A model generated the notes under the pieces. It did not search any database, was not told where the DNA came from, and was given only the letters and a program-made list of their open reading frames with translations. A stretch of DNA of 64,000 bases from Blepharisma stoltei (lineage: Eukaryota > Ciliophora > Heterotrichea > Heterotrichida > Blepharismidae). Below are positions 40,759 to 52,514 of the stretch, piece after piece. Made by a program: the position numbers and the translations under genes. The stretch spans positions 992,001-1,056,000 of the forward strand of contig CAJZBQ010000047.1 of assembly GCA_914767885.1 (NCBI GenBank), written 5' to 3'. Within the stretch, counting starts at the first letter, position 1. Each line of letters opens with the position of its first letter.

Positions 40759-42704
40759 TTAATTATCTCCCACCAAAGAAGACGACAGTCTCGCAAGTGC
40801 CACTTCTTCATTTCCTTGCTCACTGGTCTCACTAGGACTTTTCGGCCTCACTCTTGAGTTTTTCGCTATAAAATCAGGGGTATAAATTTCTTTCAGCAGC
40901 TGATCAGTCTTTTTAGACTCATATTTATTCAATTCCTTCAAAAAAGCTTCCTTATTTTCCAGCAAAGGCGTCACCACGACTTCTAATTTTTCTTTGATTT
41001 TGTTAAATAAATCCACCAAGTCCATATTGGACGTGTCCAGTCTGTTATCAAGCTTGCTCATTATTTTTTTTCCCCATGCAAAAATATGCTCATAATTCCT
41101 TGTAGAATTTTCGTTCCTTTCCCTGCATTTAAGCAGCTCATTTTGCTCTTTGGCGAGCTTTTCTTCTAAAGCTTTGAATTCTTTATAAAAGGACCTTTCA
41201 TTGGTTTCTCCTTCTATAAGCAAAAGTTCTTTAAGCTCATTTCGTGATTTTTCATTTTCTGCTTTCAGGTCATCCAGAGTTTTTTCGGCTTCTGAGATGC
41301 TTTGCATGAGCTGTTGATGGACTTCTTCACGGGTCAGGAATTTTTGGACGATGTCTTTTACGTTGGACAGACCTGTAGCTGCACGGATTTTTTGGAAGGC
41401 TTCTTCGACCTCTGCAGCACTTTGCCATTCTTTTTCAAGTTTCCATCGTAAATACATATACCAAAACCTGTTTATAAGAAGCTGCTCTTTCATCTGGATT
41501 TCTTGGCTGTCTCTATCTTCATTTGCAGCAGCTTCTGCAATTTCGGCTTGTCTTTTCAGTCTTTCTTGTCGTCTTTCTGATGCGTCTTTTCTCATTTTTA
41601 CGCTTCTTTCGAGCTGCTGCACTCTTTCTTCTTTTTTTCTTTTTTCAAATTCTAAATTTGCTTTTAGCTCTTGTAAGAATTTTTTTGACTGGTGATTTAG
41701 CTCTTTGTTTTTCCTGGATTTTTCTTTTTCGCTTTCTAACTCCATCTTGGACGATTTTAAGGTATGGCTCAGATGGTTAGAGGTGACTTGGAGATTGACT
41801 TTTTCTAAATTCATTCTGTTGAGCATGTGCTCATAGCTTTTCTTGTTAAGAAGCTCTTCTTCTACTTTCATATGAGTCAGTTCTAAAGCAGTTTCGAGCT
41901 GTTCTATTCTTTGGTTGATACTCCGCTCGTCCATTTCGGTGACTTCTGTGAAGAAATATATTAAAATTATGAACTAGCCCATCTTCTTAATGCAGGTAGC
42001 TGGGTAACCCAGGGGCATTAAGGAAGGAAGATTGCGTCCGGTAATGTGCATCCGGTCAGATTTTAGTTGGCTTGGTGGAGCGCAATGTTGGGTTAGCCGT
42101 CTGCATTCTCACATTCAGGTCAATGTTTTAGCTCGGAGGAAGATGAAAGATTGGTGTTGGAAAGGTAAAGCTCAGCAGAGTCTTTGAGACCAATCAGGCA
42201 TTTTATATCATGATAATAGGAGCTGCGTCCTGGTATCAAGTTCTATTTTGATCGACACCTCGGCCAGAAAATTCATTTTTTGAATTTTCTGGAAGAGCAA
42301 CCATGGTGGCACATCCCACTACACTCAAGCTAGTGTGCTGGAGGAGCATAGCGATAGGCAGACGGCAGGCAGCCACTAAACAAGGTGGAGATAAATACCC
42401 AACTCGAGGCATCACAGGGAACTTTTCTATAATTCTAACTAAGAACTAAGACTTCTGCAACTGTTCCTAGCTTTTCCAGCTCTTTTTTAGATCTTTCAAG
42501 CTGGTGCCGCTTTAAAGAGTTTTCTCTTTTGGTTTGGTCATGCTTTTTGCGGATCATTGTCAGTTGCATTGAAATTTCTCGCATTTCGTCGTCTTTGTGG
42601 ATGTCGATGTTGTCCCCACCGTCGCTGTACATGCTTGAGTCCTGCTGAGTGATCAGGAATTTCAGTGGAGCCTTTTTTTGAGGAGATTTTTTGGTCTCGG
42701 CCAT
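40759..42704 (-). CDS. long coiled-coil protein, possibly axonemal, with a retroposon-like insert
   Basis: N-terminal segment 42458-42704 (MAETKKSPQKKAPLKFLITQQDSS...MQLTMIRKKHDQTKRENSLKRHQLE). After removing the 509-bp insert (41949-42457) it runs TVAEV-TEMDERSINQRIEQLETALELTHMKVEEELLNKKSYEH to the end, almost entirely coiled coil, with DIVQKFLTREEVHQQLMQSISEAEKTLDDL in the middle and a polar tail. About 475 residues. The arrangement recalls outer-dynein-arm docking coiled-coil proteins (CCDC63/114/151 group), but no signature settles it. Confidence 0.75.
41949..42457. mobile_element. 509-bp retroposon-like insert, 8-bp target duplication
   Basis: GACTTCTG at 41941-41948 and 42450-42457. 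Removal keeping one copy joins GTVAEV to TEMDERS in frame. GC-richer than the gene, A/T-rich at the left end (AAGAAATATATTAAAATT), so a minus-strand element with an A-rich tail is possible. It carries an internal hairpin (GAAAATTCATTTTTTGAATTTTC). Confidence 0.75.
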
Positions 42705-43064
42705 ATGATTATTATAACTATAATAAAATTTTTATCATGTTTAGGACATTTATATAAAGTATTGTGTATATACGTAAAATGGCCGGTGACGAGCAACTGT
42801 ACTCCTAGTGGCAGGTGTCCTTATTTGTATCCGGACGTGGCTTTTTGGTGCAAAAAGCTTCTTAAGGAGGCTTAAACCTAGGCTCAAACTGCCTTGAGGG
42901 ATCCACTCCACAGCATTAACTGTAGAATGCACATTGCTTCAGGAAGTGAGAATTTTAAATAATAACCGTAATCTAATCTTAATAAAGCATTTTAAATAAA
43001 AAGCAGGTAATTATGATACTAAAAGTGATTAAATATATTGTTTATTGATAATGCATTAATTAGG
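42705..43064. other. intergenic; GC-richer patch at about 42780-42945
   Basis: 360 bp upstream of the coiled-coil gene and downstream of RPB6. 42780-42945 is GC-richer (GGCCGGTGACGAGC, GGACGTGGC) and may be another retroposon fragment. No gene seen. Confidence 0.4.
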
Positions 43065-44830
43065 TTTACACAATTTCTAAGTCGCAAAGATTTCAGTCTT
43101 CATATGAACCATCTGGAAGGTATCTTCTGACTATAAAAGGAAGCTTTTTATTTATGAGCTCTTTATAGGCGATCTCTAATGGATCAGTTTCATTAGGATC
43201 AAGCTGAACAAAAATTGGAGCGTTTTGGCTAATCTGGGAAGCTCTTGCTCCGAGAACTCTAGTTTTTTCGTACTTTGAAAGATACGACGGGGTGTATCTA
43301 ATTACTTTTGTTTCAGGAATAGCCTTTGCTAAAGTGGTATCTTCGTTTATCTCGCTTTCAGAGTCGCTTTTTTCTGAGTTTGTCTCACTTTTTTCTGAGT
43401 TAGAATTATTTTCCTCTGAGTTCTGCTCGCTTTTTTCCGAAATAGCGCATTCATCTATTTTTTCCTCGATTTGCTCACAGTCACTATCTCTACCTTACTC
43501 CCCCCTCCGTGAGCAAACAAAACCATTAGAAAAATACCCTTTGTTATTAATAAAAAATTTTTTTAATAGAAAAATTTTTTATGTGAAAAAATTTTGATAT
43601 ATAAGTGATAACTAGTATCACGAAATCTCAAACTAATTCTGTTTAAATATAAACAGATTGTGTTTTAAAACATAAAGTTCACAAATTAACTTAATATTTG
43701 CCTTTCAATTTTCGAGAAGTAAATTTCGAAAATATTTTTTTATTTAAAATTTATATAAAAAAAAATTAACCACCTGGTCAAGCATAGGTCGCAACCCTAC
43801 ACCCCCACCCCCTCCAATAAGGGAACCCCCACCCCCCTTTCACAGATGGCACCCCCCACCCCCTCCTCTCGGGTTTTATCCTATAGAAGTATTTGATAGG
43901 AAATAAGCAGAATAAATTAAACATAACCCAATTAAAAACACTATATTTTTAAATTAAGTCCACAAATTACTTTATATTTATAATTAATTAATAAATTTAA
44001 ATTAACTAGCAATTAATTAGAAAATATATTAAATTTGTTTTTATATTTATAAATATAATGCCAAAGATATAGATAATGGCATTAATTATTAAATTAGCCA
44101 AGCACAATAGAATAACTTGCATTAAATTTATGGATTCATAAATTAAAGCTAATCTGATTACCATTGTACAAAGATTGCAGGACTGAATTGGTAACAGGAT
44201 TCATAGTGGTAATAAAAATAGCATACATATTGTCAGTTTTACTTTTGGATCTCTAATTCGACTTTTAGCCATTGTTCCACAAAGTTCATAAATATATGCA
44301 GGATATATTGCTAATTAATACCAAAGATCATTATTAACTTTCTAACAAATTTTTTCAGATTTGGTGAGCTTACTAGTTATAGGAAATTCTCACCCCATTG
44401 CTACGCTATGTGGATATTGTATAAATCAGTAATTTTGAATATTTAAAATAATAATTTATTTATTACGTCTGCTCTAAATTGGCATTTTTCATATATTTTA
44501 TGCTATATTAAGGGGGATGGGGGTGGGGGTGCCATTTTTTTAGGGGGGTTGGGGGGGTGGGGGTGTAGGGTTGCTACCTGTGCTTGACCAACCACCCACC
44601 ATGAGCGAACAAGATTTTTTTGTTCGCCTACGGAGGGGGGGGTTAGTGTAAATAATTTTTTGAATTATTTTTGGTATATAATTAATGATTTTACAAAACC
44701 TATTAGTAAGTGCATTTAAAACATAAATTTGATAAATTAATCTACACTTGGCATTTTGAAGTAGGATAAAAATTTACAGCTTTTATAAAGAAACAATCTT
44801 AGTCGCTTGAGTAAGATCTTCGTCTGACAT
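43065..44830 (-). CDS. RNA polymerase subunit RPB6 (RPABC2/omega family), interrupted by nested elements
   Basis: The C-terminal part is unmistakable: [71 protein letters not shown], with TGA as the invariant Trp of YEDW. It is preceded by a Ser/Glu-rich stretch. The first residues ([10 protein letters not shown]) lie at 44801-44830, beyond a ~1.3-kb insertion. A TA-phase match (ACT|AAG with GGT|AGA) gives ...[15 protein letters not shown] in frame. RPB6 is shared by RNA polymerases I, II and III and is essential, so this insertion must be removed in the somatic genome. Confidence 0.85.
43496..44643. mobile_element. GAGCGAAC-family MITE, split by a GC-rich element
   Basis: Left end TTACTCCCCCCTCCGTGAGC, right end GTTCGCCTACGGAGGGGGGGGTTA. 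Interior shares GATATATAAGTGATAA and TTTTAAAACATAAA with other copies. Split at about 43775. Confidence 0.75.
43775..44590. mobile_element. 816-bp element with CACCCCC-rich terminal inverted repeats
   Basis: Left TGGTCAAGCATAGGTCGCAA + CCCTACACCCCCACCCCC; right arm the inverse (GGGGGTGTAGGGTTGC, GTGCTTGACCA). Flanked by ACCACC on both sides, a probable target duplication. C/G-homopurine runs give strong strand asymmetry at the ends; the interior is AT-rich. Confidence 0.75.
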
Positions 44831-45099
44831 TTTTATAAGCTAATATTATTAATATCCCGCCATCATAAATGTTTAATCTTCTGATTGTTTTAACAAATTT
44901 AGTACTATCTTTAAAGCTTAATTCAATAGCAGTTATTTTTGCTGTTTTAAGCTATCCTTTTTTATCATTTTTCTTTTAGCAGCTACACTTTATTCTGTTA
45001 CTGCTTATTGTATCTTTCAACTTCCTCAAAAATCTCTCTCCAAAGCCTTCAAAATCAATTTTCTTTCTTTTTTGAAGCTATCGTATCATATTTAAATAC

Positions 45100-46761
45100 A
45101 TGGAAAGTGCATCAATCCAAGAAATCGTGCAAAAAGGCTGCCGTTTAGGCGATATTCCGCTATTAAAAGAAGTTTTTAAATCTCATCCTCAATTTCTAAA
45201 CCAAACAGACACTCAGCTTGGCTGAACACCTTTATACCGCACTGTTATATGTGGCCACGAGTCTGCAACTCGATTATTATTGAACCTCGGCGCAGACCCT
45301 GACGTGAAGTCCAAAATAGGTGAAACCCCGCTCCATCAGGCTGCTTATAACAGCCAATACTCTATCGCCAAACTTCTACTCGATTACAAGGCAAATCCAA
45401 ACGCCCAGCAAAATGATGGCGACACTCCTCTTCACCACGCAGCTTTCAAAGGTGATTTTTCAATGGCGAAATTACTATTAAAGTACAATAGCAGTCCAAA
45501 TATCCCAAATACAGTTTTTGGTAGGACTCCTTTACATTATGCAGTGGATTATGGTCATTCAAAAATAGTAAAACTATTCATAAAACATAATGCGGTCACT
45601 GATATTGAAGATATTGGTGAAAAAACGGGTAAATATGAATTTACCAATGTGAGTAAATATGAATCTTTTTACTAAAAAATGACTGTAATTTGCCTCAGGG
45701 TTTTAAGGTGTTAGGGTGTTAGGAAAATTCATGGTTTTACCGAAAAAACGCCAATGGATCTGACGACCAACACTGATATGATTTCTATCCTTCTAAAATC
45801 AAAGGAGCCTTCAGAACTGGCAAGCTCTATAGATAACTCATTTAACTCTATTTCAAGTATTGATGCAAATCCGAACTACTCTCAGCAGTTTAATAGCAAA
45901 TTTTCCTTTATTTCTCAGACTTCAAATTATAATTATGAAAAAGGCTTGGATTTATATGAAGAAAAGACTGATAAATATGCAGAAAATACTGAAAAAACGC
46001 TTGATGTAGCTAGCATCCCTTATCATGGTAGAAGTGTAAGCTCTTTATTTGAGCCAGACGCAGAAAAATCATATAGTGATGTAAGGCCTTCTAATCTATT
46101 GACAGACAGAGCAAGAATAATCTCTTTTGGTGGAAATGATAAAAAATCTGCCCTCTATAGCTGGATTTCCAGTGTAAAGCTTGAAGGGATTTTTGATACT
46201 TTAATATCTGGCGGATATGACGATTTAGGCCAAATGATAGCCAGTATGAAAACTTCGCTTCCAATTACAGAAAGAATGCTTTCAGAAATAGGAATCAAAA
46301 AACCTGGGCTTAGAAGACGGCTTCTAGCCGCATTAGATGAAGAAGCCAAATCCTTCCCTAAAAAAGGAAAAACCCAAGAAAGCAACCCTTTCCAATGCTG
46401 GGCAGCCTCATCCAGTAACACAGGTCTGATTAATTTACAGAACCTCAAACAATGACTCGAGAAACTTAACCTTTCTCACCTACATAAGTCCTTTGTAGAC
46501 GCAGGCTACGACGACATGGAGCATAACCTCGCCCTCATGAATTCCAGCTGGTTCATAACTGATGACATTTTACTAAACGACATAAAAATCACAAAACCAG
46601 GACATAGGCACAGGATTTTATCAAAGCTTAAAGAAGAATGCATAGGCTTTGAAACGATGAAGAAAAATAACGGAAGACCGAGCTTCAAAAAATGCGCAGA
46701 AGGCTTAATAATTGAAAAATCGTCCACTTCTTCGGCTTGTGGGATGTGCTTGCTAATGTAA
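45100..46761 (+). CDS. ankyrin-repeat and SAM-domain protein
   Basis: TGA is Trp at the ankyrin position GWTPLYRTVICGHESATRLLL. At least four ankyrin repeats at ~35-165 (GETPLHQAAYNSQYSIAKLLLDYKANPN, GDTPLHHAAFKGDFSMAKLLL, GRTPLHYAVDYGHSKIVKLFI). The 123-bp IES at 45628-45750 is removed (DIEDIGEKTPMDLTTN). A linker follows, then two SAM-like domains: YSWISSVKLEGIFDTLISGGYDDL...KPGLRRRLLAALDEE and WLEKLNLSHLHKSFVDAGYDDME...KPGHRHRILSKLKEE. About 512 residues, ending CGMCLLM. A protein-interaction scaffold; partners unknown. Confidence 0.85.
45628..45750. other. 123-bp IES with 9-bp direct repeats in the ankyrin gene
   Basis: GAAAAAACG at 45619-45627 and 45742-45750. Removing one copy plus the interval gives DIGEKTPMDL in frame. 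The interior has TAA and repeated GTTAGGGTGTTAGG. Confidence 0.8.
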
Positions 46762-47066
46762 TTATATTTATTTTTAACTTCAGATTTAGATTAATATATC
46801 CAAATTGAAGTGGAAAAATGGGTAGTACTTTTTTCGCTATAATTGGTAAAAATATGAATAAAGTTATTGATGAAAACTTGAAGCAGCCGAATATTAAGAA
46901 GAATTAATTCAAAAACGTAATCGATTCAGCTTGAAAGGTGTTTAAATAATTTTATAATTGCATTTTTCTATTAAATTCGGTCGAAATTAATTTATAAAAT
47001 AAAATTTACCTATTAGAAAAAAAAATTGTTCTAATTTAAAGTTCCAATTTACCTCAATTTTCTTCA
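46762..47066. other. intergenic, nothing recognised
   Basis: AT-rich; no frame or element ends seen. Confidence 0.4.
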
Positions 47067-48327
47067 ATGAAAAGGGAAGGTAAGAAGAAAAAAAATAGGC
47101 TCAAAGATTATAAAATCCAAAAAGCTATTTGATAGGTGAAGATTTTTTAGGCTGCTTTCTTCAATAATCGCCTGTGTAGCGATATTCCCAGCATCTTCAG
47201 ATTACGAGATGGGATTTTCTGAAGAAAGAACAGCAACAAACTGCATGATTGTGGAGGACAGTTCAGTTTTGTACAGACATTTAGCTATGTGGCTTAGCTT
47301 TTCAAGTATTTTACTATTAATCCCTTATAGATATTATTTCCTCAAGTGAAAGCGGCATATGCCCAAAACCTTTCACGAGCTCCCTTCCTACAAAAAGCTG
47401 ACCTTGATGCAGGTCTTTGAAATGCGAAAAAAGCCTAAATTCTCCCAATATATAGGAGATGACACAATCCCTATCACAATTTTACTTCTGATTTTGCCAT
47501 ATCCAGGATTAGATCTGACCTTTACAGTTTCCCAACAAATTCTTTACCAAGACGTAAAAGTCTGCTACTTTGTGACTGAGCCTTTATATGCCTTAATGTT
47601 CCTGCGGTGGATTTATCTAATTTTTTCCCTATTCAACTTTGGGAAATACAACAACCAAGTAGCTCAAAGGTACAGAGAAAAGTTTGGCGTCCCAATGACC
47701 CCAGCTTTTTCGCTGAAATGTTACCTAAACCAAGACCCTCTGCTTATGCTTTTATTTTTTTTCCTGATCCCAGGAATCCTTATATTTGGATCAGTGATGA
47801 GAATTTTTGATAGGCCTCTTATGAAGCCGAGCATGGACTTTGACTATGTTGGGAACGCTTGATGAAATTCAGTGATTACCATGATGACGGTAGGATTTGG
47901 GGACACTTATCCTACCACAATCCTAGGCAGACTTGTCAGCGCTTCCAGTGCTATATATGGAGGTATGGTGCTGTCTTTTACTTTTGTGTCTATGGGATCA
48001 ATCCTTCAGCTTTCCAAAAACGAAAAAAACGCATTTAATTATATTTTGGTAAGTTCTGCTGCAACCGGGGCTATTGTTTCAGCACTTTCTTATAAAAAAT
48101 CAGAACAAAAAAATATAGAAGAGAGATATAACGCCTGGGAAAGGGTAAAAACACATCTGAGGTATTTTATGGATTACAAAGAAATAATAGGTGCAGATAA
48201 AGATGAAGGAGAAGAAGCCATTGACAATTTGAAAGAAAGGGTGTTAAGCTTAGAGGACAAAGTGAGTAGCCTAAAAGGGACTACTGACGCAATAATTCAT
48301 AAACTTAATCGTATTTACACTAGGTAA
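47067..48327 (+). CDS. K+ channel, SK-like
   Basis: From ATG 47067 with a proposed 19-nt intron at 47080-47098, giving MKREGSKIIKSKKLFDRWRFFRLLSSIIACVAIF. TGA is Trp (DRWRF, FLKWKR, NAWWNS). Several membrane segments; the pore is NAWWNSVITMMTVGFGDTYPTTILGR with the filter GFGD (GYGD in the other channel). The last helix is followed by a cytoplasmic helix and coiled coil (ERYNAWERVKTHL; NLKERVLSLEDKVSSL), positioned like the calmodulin-binding/assembly region of SK channels. About 413 residues. Likely Ca2+-linked control of membrane potential; gating ligand not proven. Confidence 0.75.
47080..47098 (+). other. probable 19-nt intron
   Basis: GTAAGAAGAAAAAAAATAG. Removal brings ATG 47067 into frame with the channel. 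Longer than the 15-nt introns seen elsewhere, so less certain. Confidence 0.45.
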
Positions 48328-48357
48328 AATTATGCCCATTTAAGACAAACTCTTAAA

Positions 48358-50106
<1,749 letters not shown>

Positions 50107-50116
50107 ATCAAATGGG

Positions 50117-50776
50117 GATCATGCGGGTTAGGTTACAGCAAACAACTAACCCTAGAAAAAAAGGGATAGCTGCCGAATTTGGAAAAATTAAGCAGGTTAG
50201 CTGGCAAAATAATATAAATTTTTTCAGTTGCCAGTTAATATAATTGATAAAACTATGCTGATTTAGCGTGATGAATGCTAGATTGTGTATTTATGTTGAA
50301 CTATTATACTATCATTGATTTTTTTGCGAAATATCCTATTTATACTTATTTCATGTTTAAAGTAAATAATGCTAATAAATTAGCCATTGCTTTTTATGTG
50401 CTCGCTTAGTTATTATACTAAAAAATTAAAAAAGAATTATGCAATATCTCTTGTATTCATTATATCAAAATAGGCAGTTAGAATCTGAGTTATTGATAGC
50501 CAAATATATTTTTATATATTAACCCGCTGAGTTTTTTATTGTTTTTTTTTTTGTTGCAGCTCCTACATTTTTTTGGGCAACTAACACTTGTATTTTAGAG
50601 GGTTAGCTGACATATTTGTTTTCTATGAAAAATTAAAGCGATTTATACTTTATATTAAAATAATTTCATATTATTTTGGCAGCCATCCCGCTTAATTTTT
50701 GCAAATTTTGACAGCTATCCTATTGTTCTAGGGTTAGTTTCCTGTTGTCAGCTAGCCAGCTCCTCAATCAAATGGG
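50117..50776. mobile_element. 660-bp element with ~100-bp inverted repeats and 10-bp duplication
   Basis: ATCAAATGGG at 50107-50116 and 50767-50776. The left arm (AACTAACCCTAG, AGGGATAGCTGCC, AAAAATTAAGC) is mirrored on the right (CTAGGGTTAG, GACAGCTATCC, GCTTAATTTTTGC). AT-rich middle, no frame. Confidence 0.7.
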
Positions 50777-51309
50777 CATTTTCGTTATTATCTAACTACT
50801 AGATGTTTAAAATTGCTACTTGTGAAAAATTTAAATTAATTGTTTTACTCTCCATTTAATCAACAACCGCTATTCAATCAAGAATGAAGCTAAATATTTT
50901 GGAAAACTATTATATGCAAAATAAGATATATAATTTTATTGGAATATTATATAAAAATCTGAAATGCATGAAAATCGCTCCATGGATTGATTTATAGTTT
51001 TGGTGAGATTTTTGATAAGAATCGTTCGATCATGGAGGGAGAATTAGATGTTTTCAAATTCTATCAAATTCAATTAATATTATCAAAAATTTTGTGTGCT
51101 CTCATCTCAGTTGCATAAAAAAATGTGTTGCAATACAGTAGTTTGCTCTCTTAATTATTTCTTATATTCAACATAAATATAAATTATATTATCGATGAAA
51201 TAATCCCAATTGATTAAATCATGATTTTTAAAAATTAAATCAGATTTTAAATCAATTATTCAAATAAGCAGATTATCTTGCGTAATATATTTTTATAGAA
51301 ATAATAAAA
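50777..51309. other. intergenic; solo MITE-like motif near 51023
   Basis: AT-rich. GAATCGTTCGATCATGGAGGGAG near 51020-51043 resembles one end of the CCTTGATCGAAC family without a partner; probably a relic. Confidence 0.4.
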
Positions 51310-52493
51310 TTACTCACTGCCTCTATATAAGCTTCGATTTTCTCTTCCAATAGCTGCACAGATTCAATTTGCAGTTTCTTCCAGCTTTTGCAAATCAAGG
51401 CCTGTTTCTACTCCTAGCTGGCTTAGCACATATACTACATCTTCTGTGGACACATTCCCAGTTGCACCAGGCGCATATGGACATCCTCCTAAGCTTGCAA
51501 TAGAGCTATCTACAATGCTAACTCCCATTTCTAGTCCAGTTAAGATATAGCCCTATCCCTACTTTGGATCGGGCTTGGATGACGTCTGGAAACGTCAAAT
51601 GGGGAATTGGCTTTGCCAGCAGAATTTAGTTTGTCAACTCTATATAGGTGACGTCTCCCGACGTCAGCCAAGCCCAATCCAAAGCAGGGATCGGGCTATA
51701 TTCTGTATAGCTCTTCCATACGTATTGTGGCAATGAAGGGCTAATTTTTCAAGAGGGACTTCTTGTAAGACTTCATGGAGCATCGCTATTGTCTTCTCTG
51801 GTGTCCCAATTCCAATGGTATCTCCTAACGAGATTTCATAGCATCCTATTTCATTTAATCTCTTAGCTACCTGTCTTACAGCTGCAGGATCTATATCTCC
51901 TTCAAAAGGGCATCCCATTACACAGGAGACATATCCTCGGACTTGAACATTATTATCATTGGCTTTTTCCATAATAGGCAAAAATCGTCTGATACTTTCT
52001 TCAATGCTGCAATTGATATTTTTTTGGCAAAAAGTTTCGCTTGCCCCTGTGAAAACTGCAACTTCTTTGGCCCCTGCTTGGATTGCTGCATCGTACCCTT
52101 TCATGTTTGGGGTCAGAACTGGATAACTATTGTTTATTTTGATGAATTTGGCAAGTTATTTATAATTTTTTGCTTATAAAATGTATAAAATACGACTGGA
52201 TTTAATTATAATTAGATAATAATAGAATAAATTCCTTCGAATTTTTGTATCTGTTGGAATACCTGATAATTGTCAGCCATTTGTGGAACTGCTTTTGGAG
52301 AAACAAAACTTGTGACTTCAATAGATTTATAGCCACATTGGCTTAGTCTGTTGATAAACTGGACCTTTGTGTCTGTAGAAACCACACTTTTTTCATTCTG
52401 CAGACCGTCCCTCGGGCCCATTTCTTTAATTGTCACGAAGCTTGGGAATCTTCTCCCTCTATACTGTGTAATGATTTCTCTAAGAGACCTCAT
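51310..52493 (-). CDS. HMGCL: hydroxymethylglutaryl-CoA lyase
   Basis: Starts [36 protein letters not shown] (catalytic Arg and Asp in PRDGLQ). [66 protein letters not shown] and ALHCHNTYG (metal-binding His pair) follow in order, then [18 protein letters not shown] with the catalytic Cys. Two TA-bounded IESs are removed: 52126-52229 (GIYPVLTPN) and the palindrome 51546-51698 ([12 protein letters not shown]). TGA is Trp in ETANWICAAIG. It cleaves HMG-CoA to acetyl-CoA and acetoacetate (leucine breakdown, ketogenesis). About 308 residues. Ends LYRGSE. Confidence 0.95.
51546..51698. repeat. 153-bp palindromic IES in HMG-CoA lyase
   Basis: Left arm TATAGCCCTATCCCTACTTTGGA / TCGGGCTTGG; right arm CCAAGCCCAATCC / AAAGCAGGGATCGGGCTATA, with GACGTC-type repeats towards the centre. 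TA-bounded; excision joins RAIQN to ILTGLEMG in frame. Confidence 0.85.
52126..52229. other. 104-bp TA-bounded IES in HMG-CoA lyase
   Basis: Splits FEGIY from PVLTPNMKG. Contains in-frame TAA; excision at TAT/TAT restores the family sequence. Confidence 0.8.
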
Positions 52494-52514
52494 TTTTATT
52501 AATTTCCTAATTAA

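Larger units (their letters stand above)
43491..44799. mobile_element. outer IES in RPB6 (1.3 kb), three elements nested
   Basis: TA-bounded at 43491 and 44800. It contains a GAGCGAAC-family MITE (43496-44643) that itself contains a GC-rich TIR element (43775-44590). 44646-44799 holds sequence resembling the interior of the same MITE family (TGCATTTAAAACATAAATTTGATAAATTAA). Confidence 0.65.

Noticed and set aside
43800..43870. Low-complexity C runs as assembly error
   Set aside because: They are mirrored by G runs 700 bp away as inverted repeats of one element, so they are real structure, although exact run lengths may be off.
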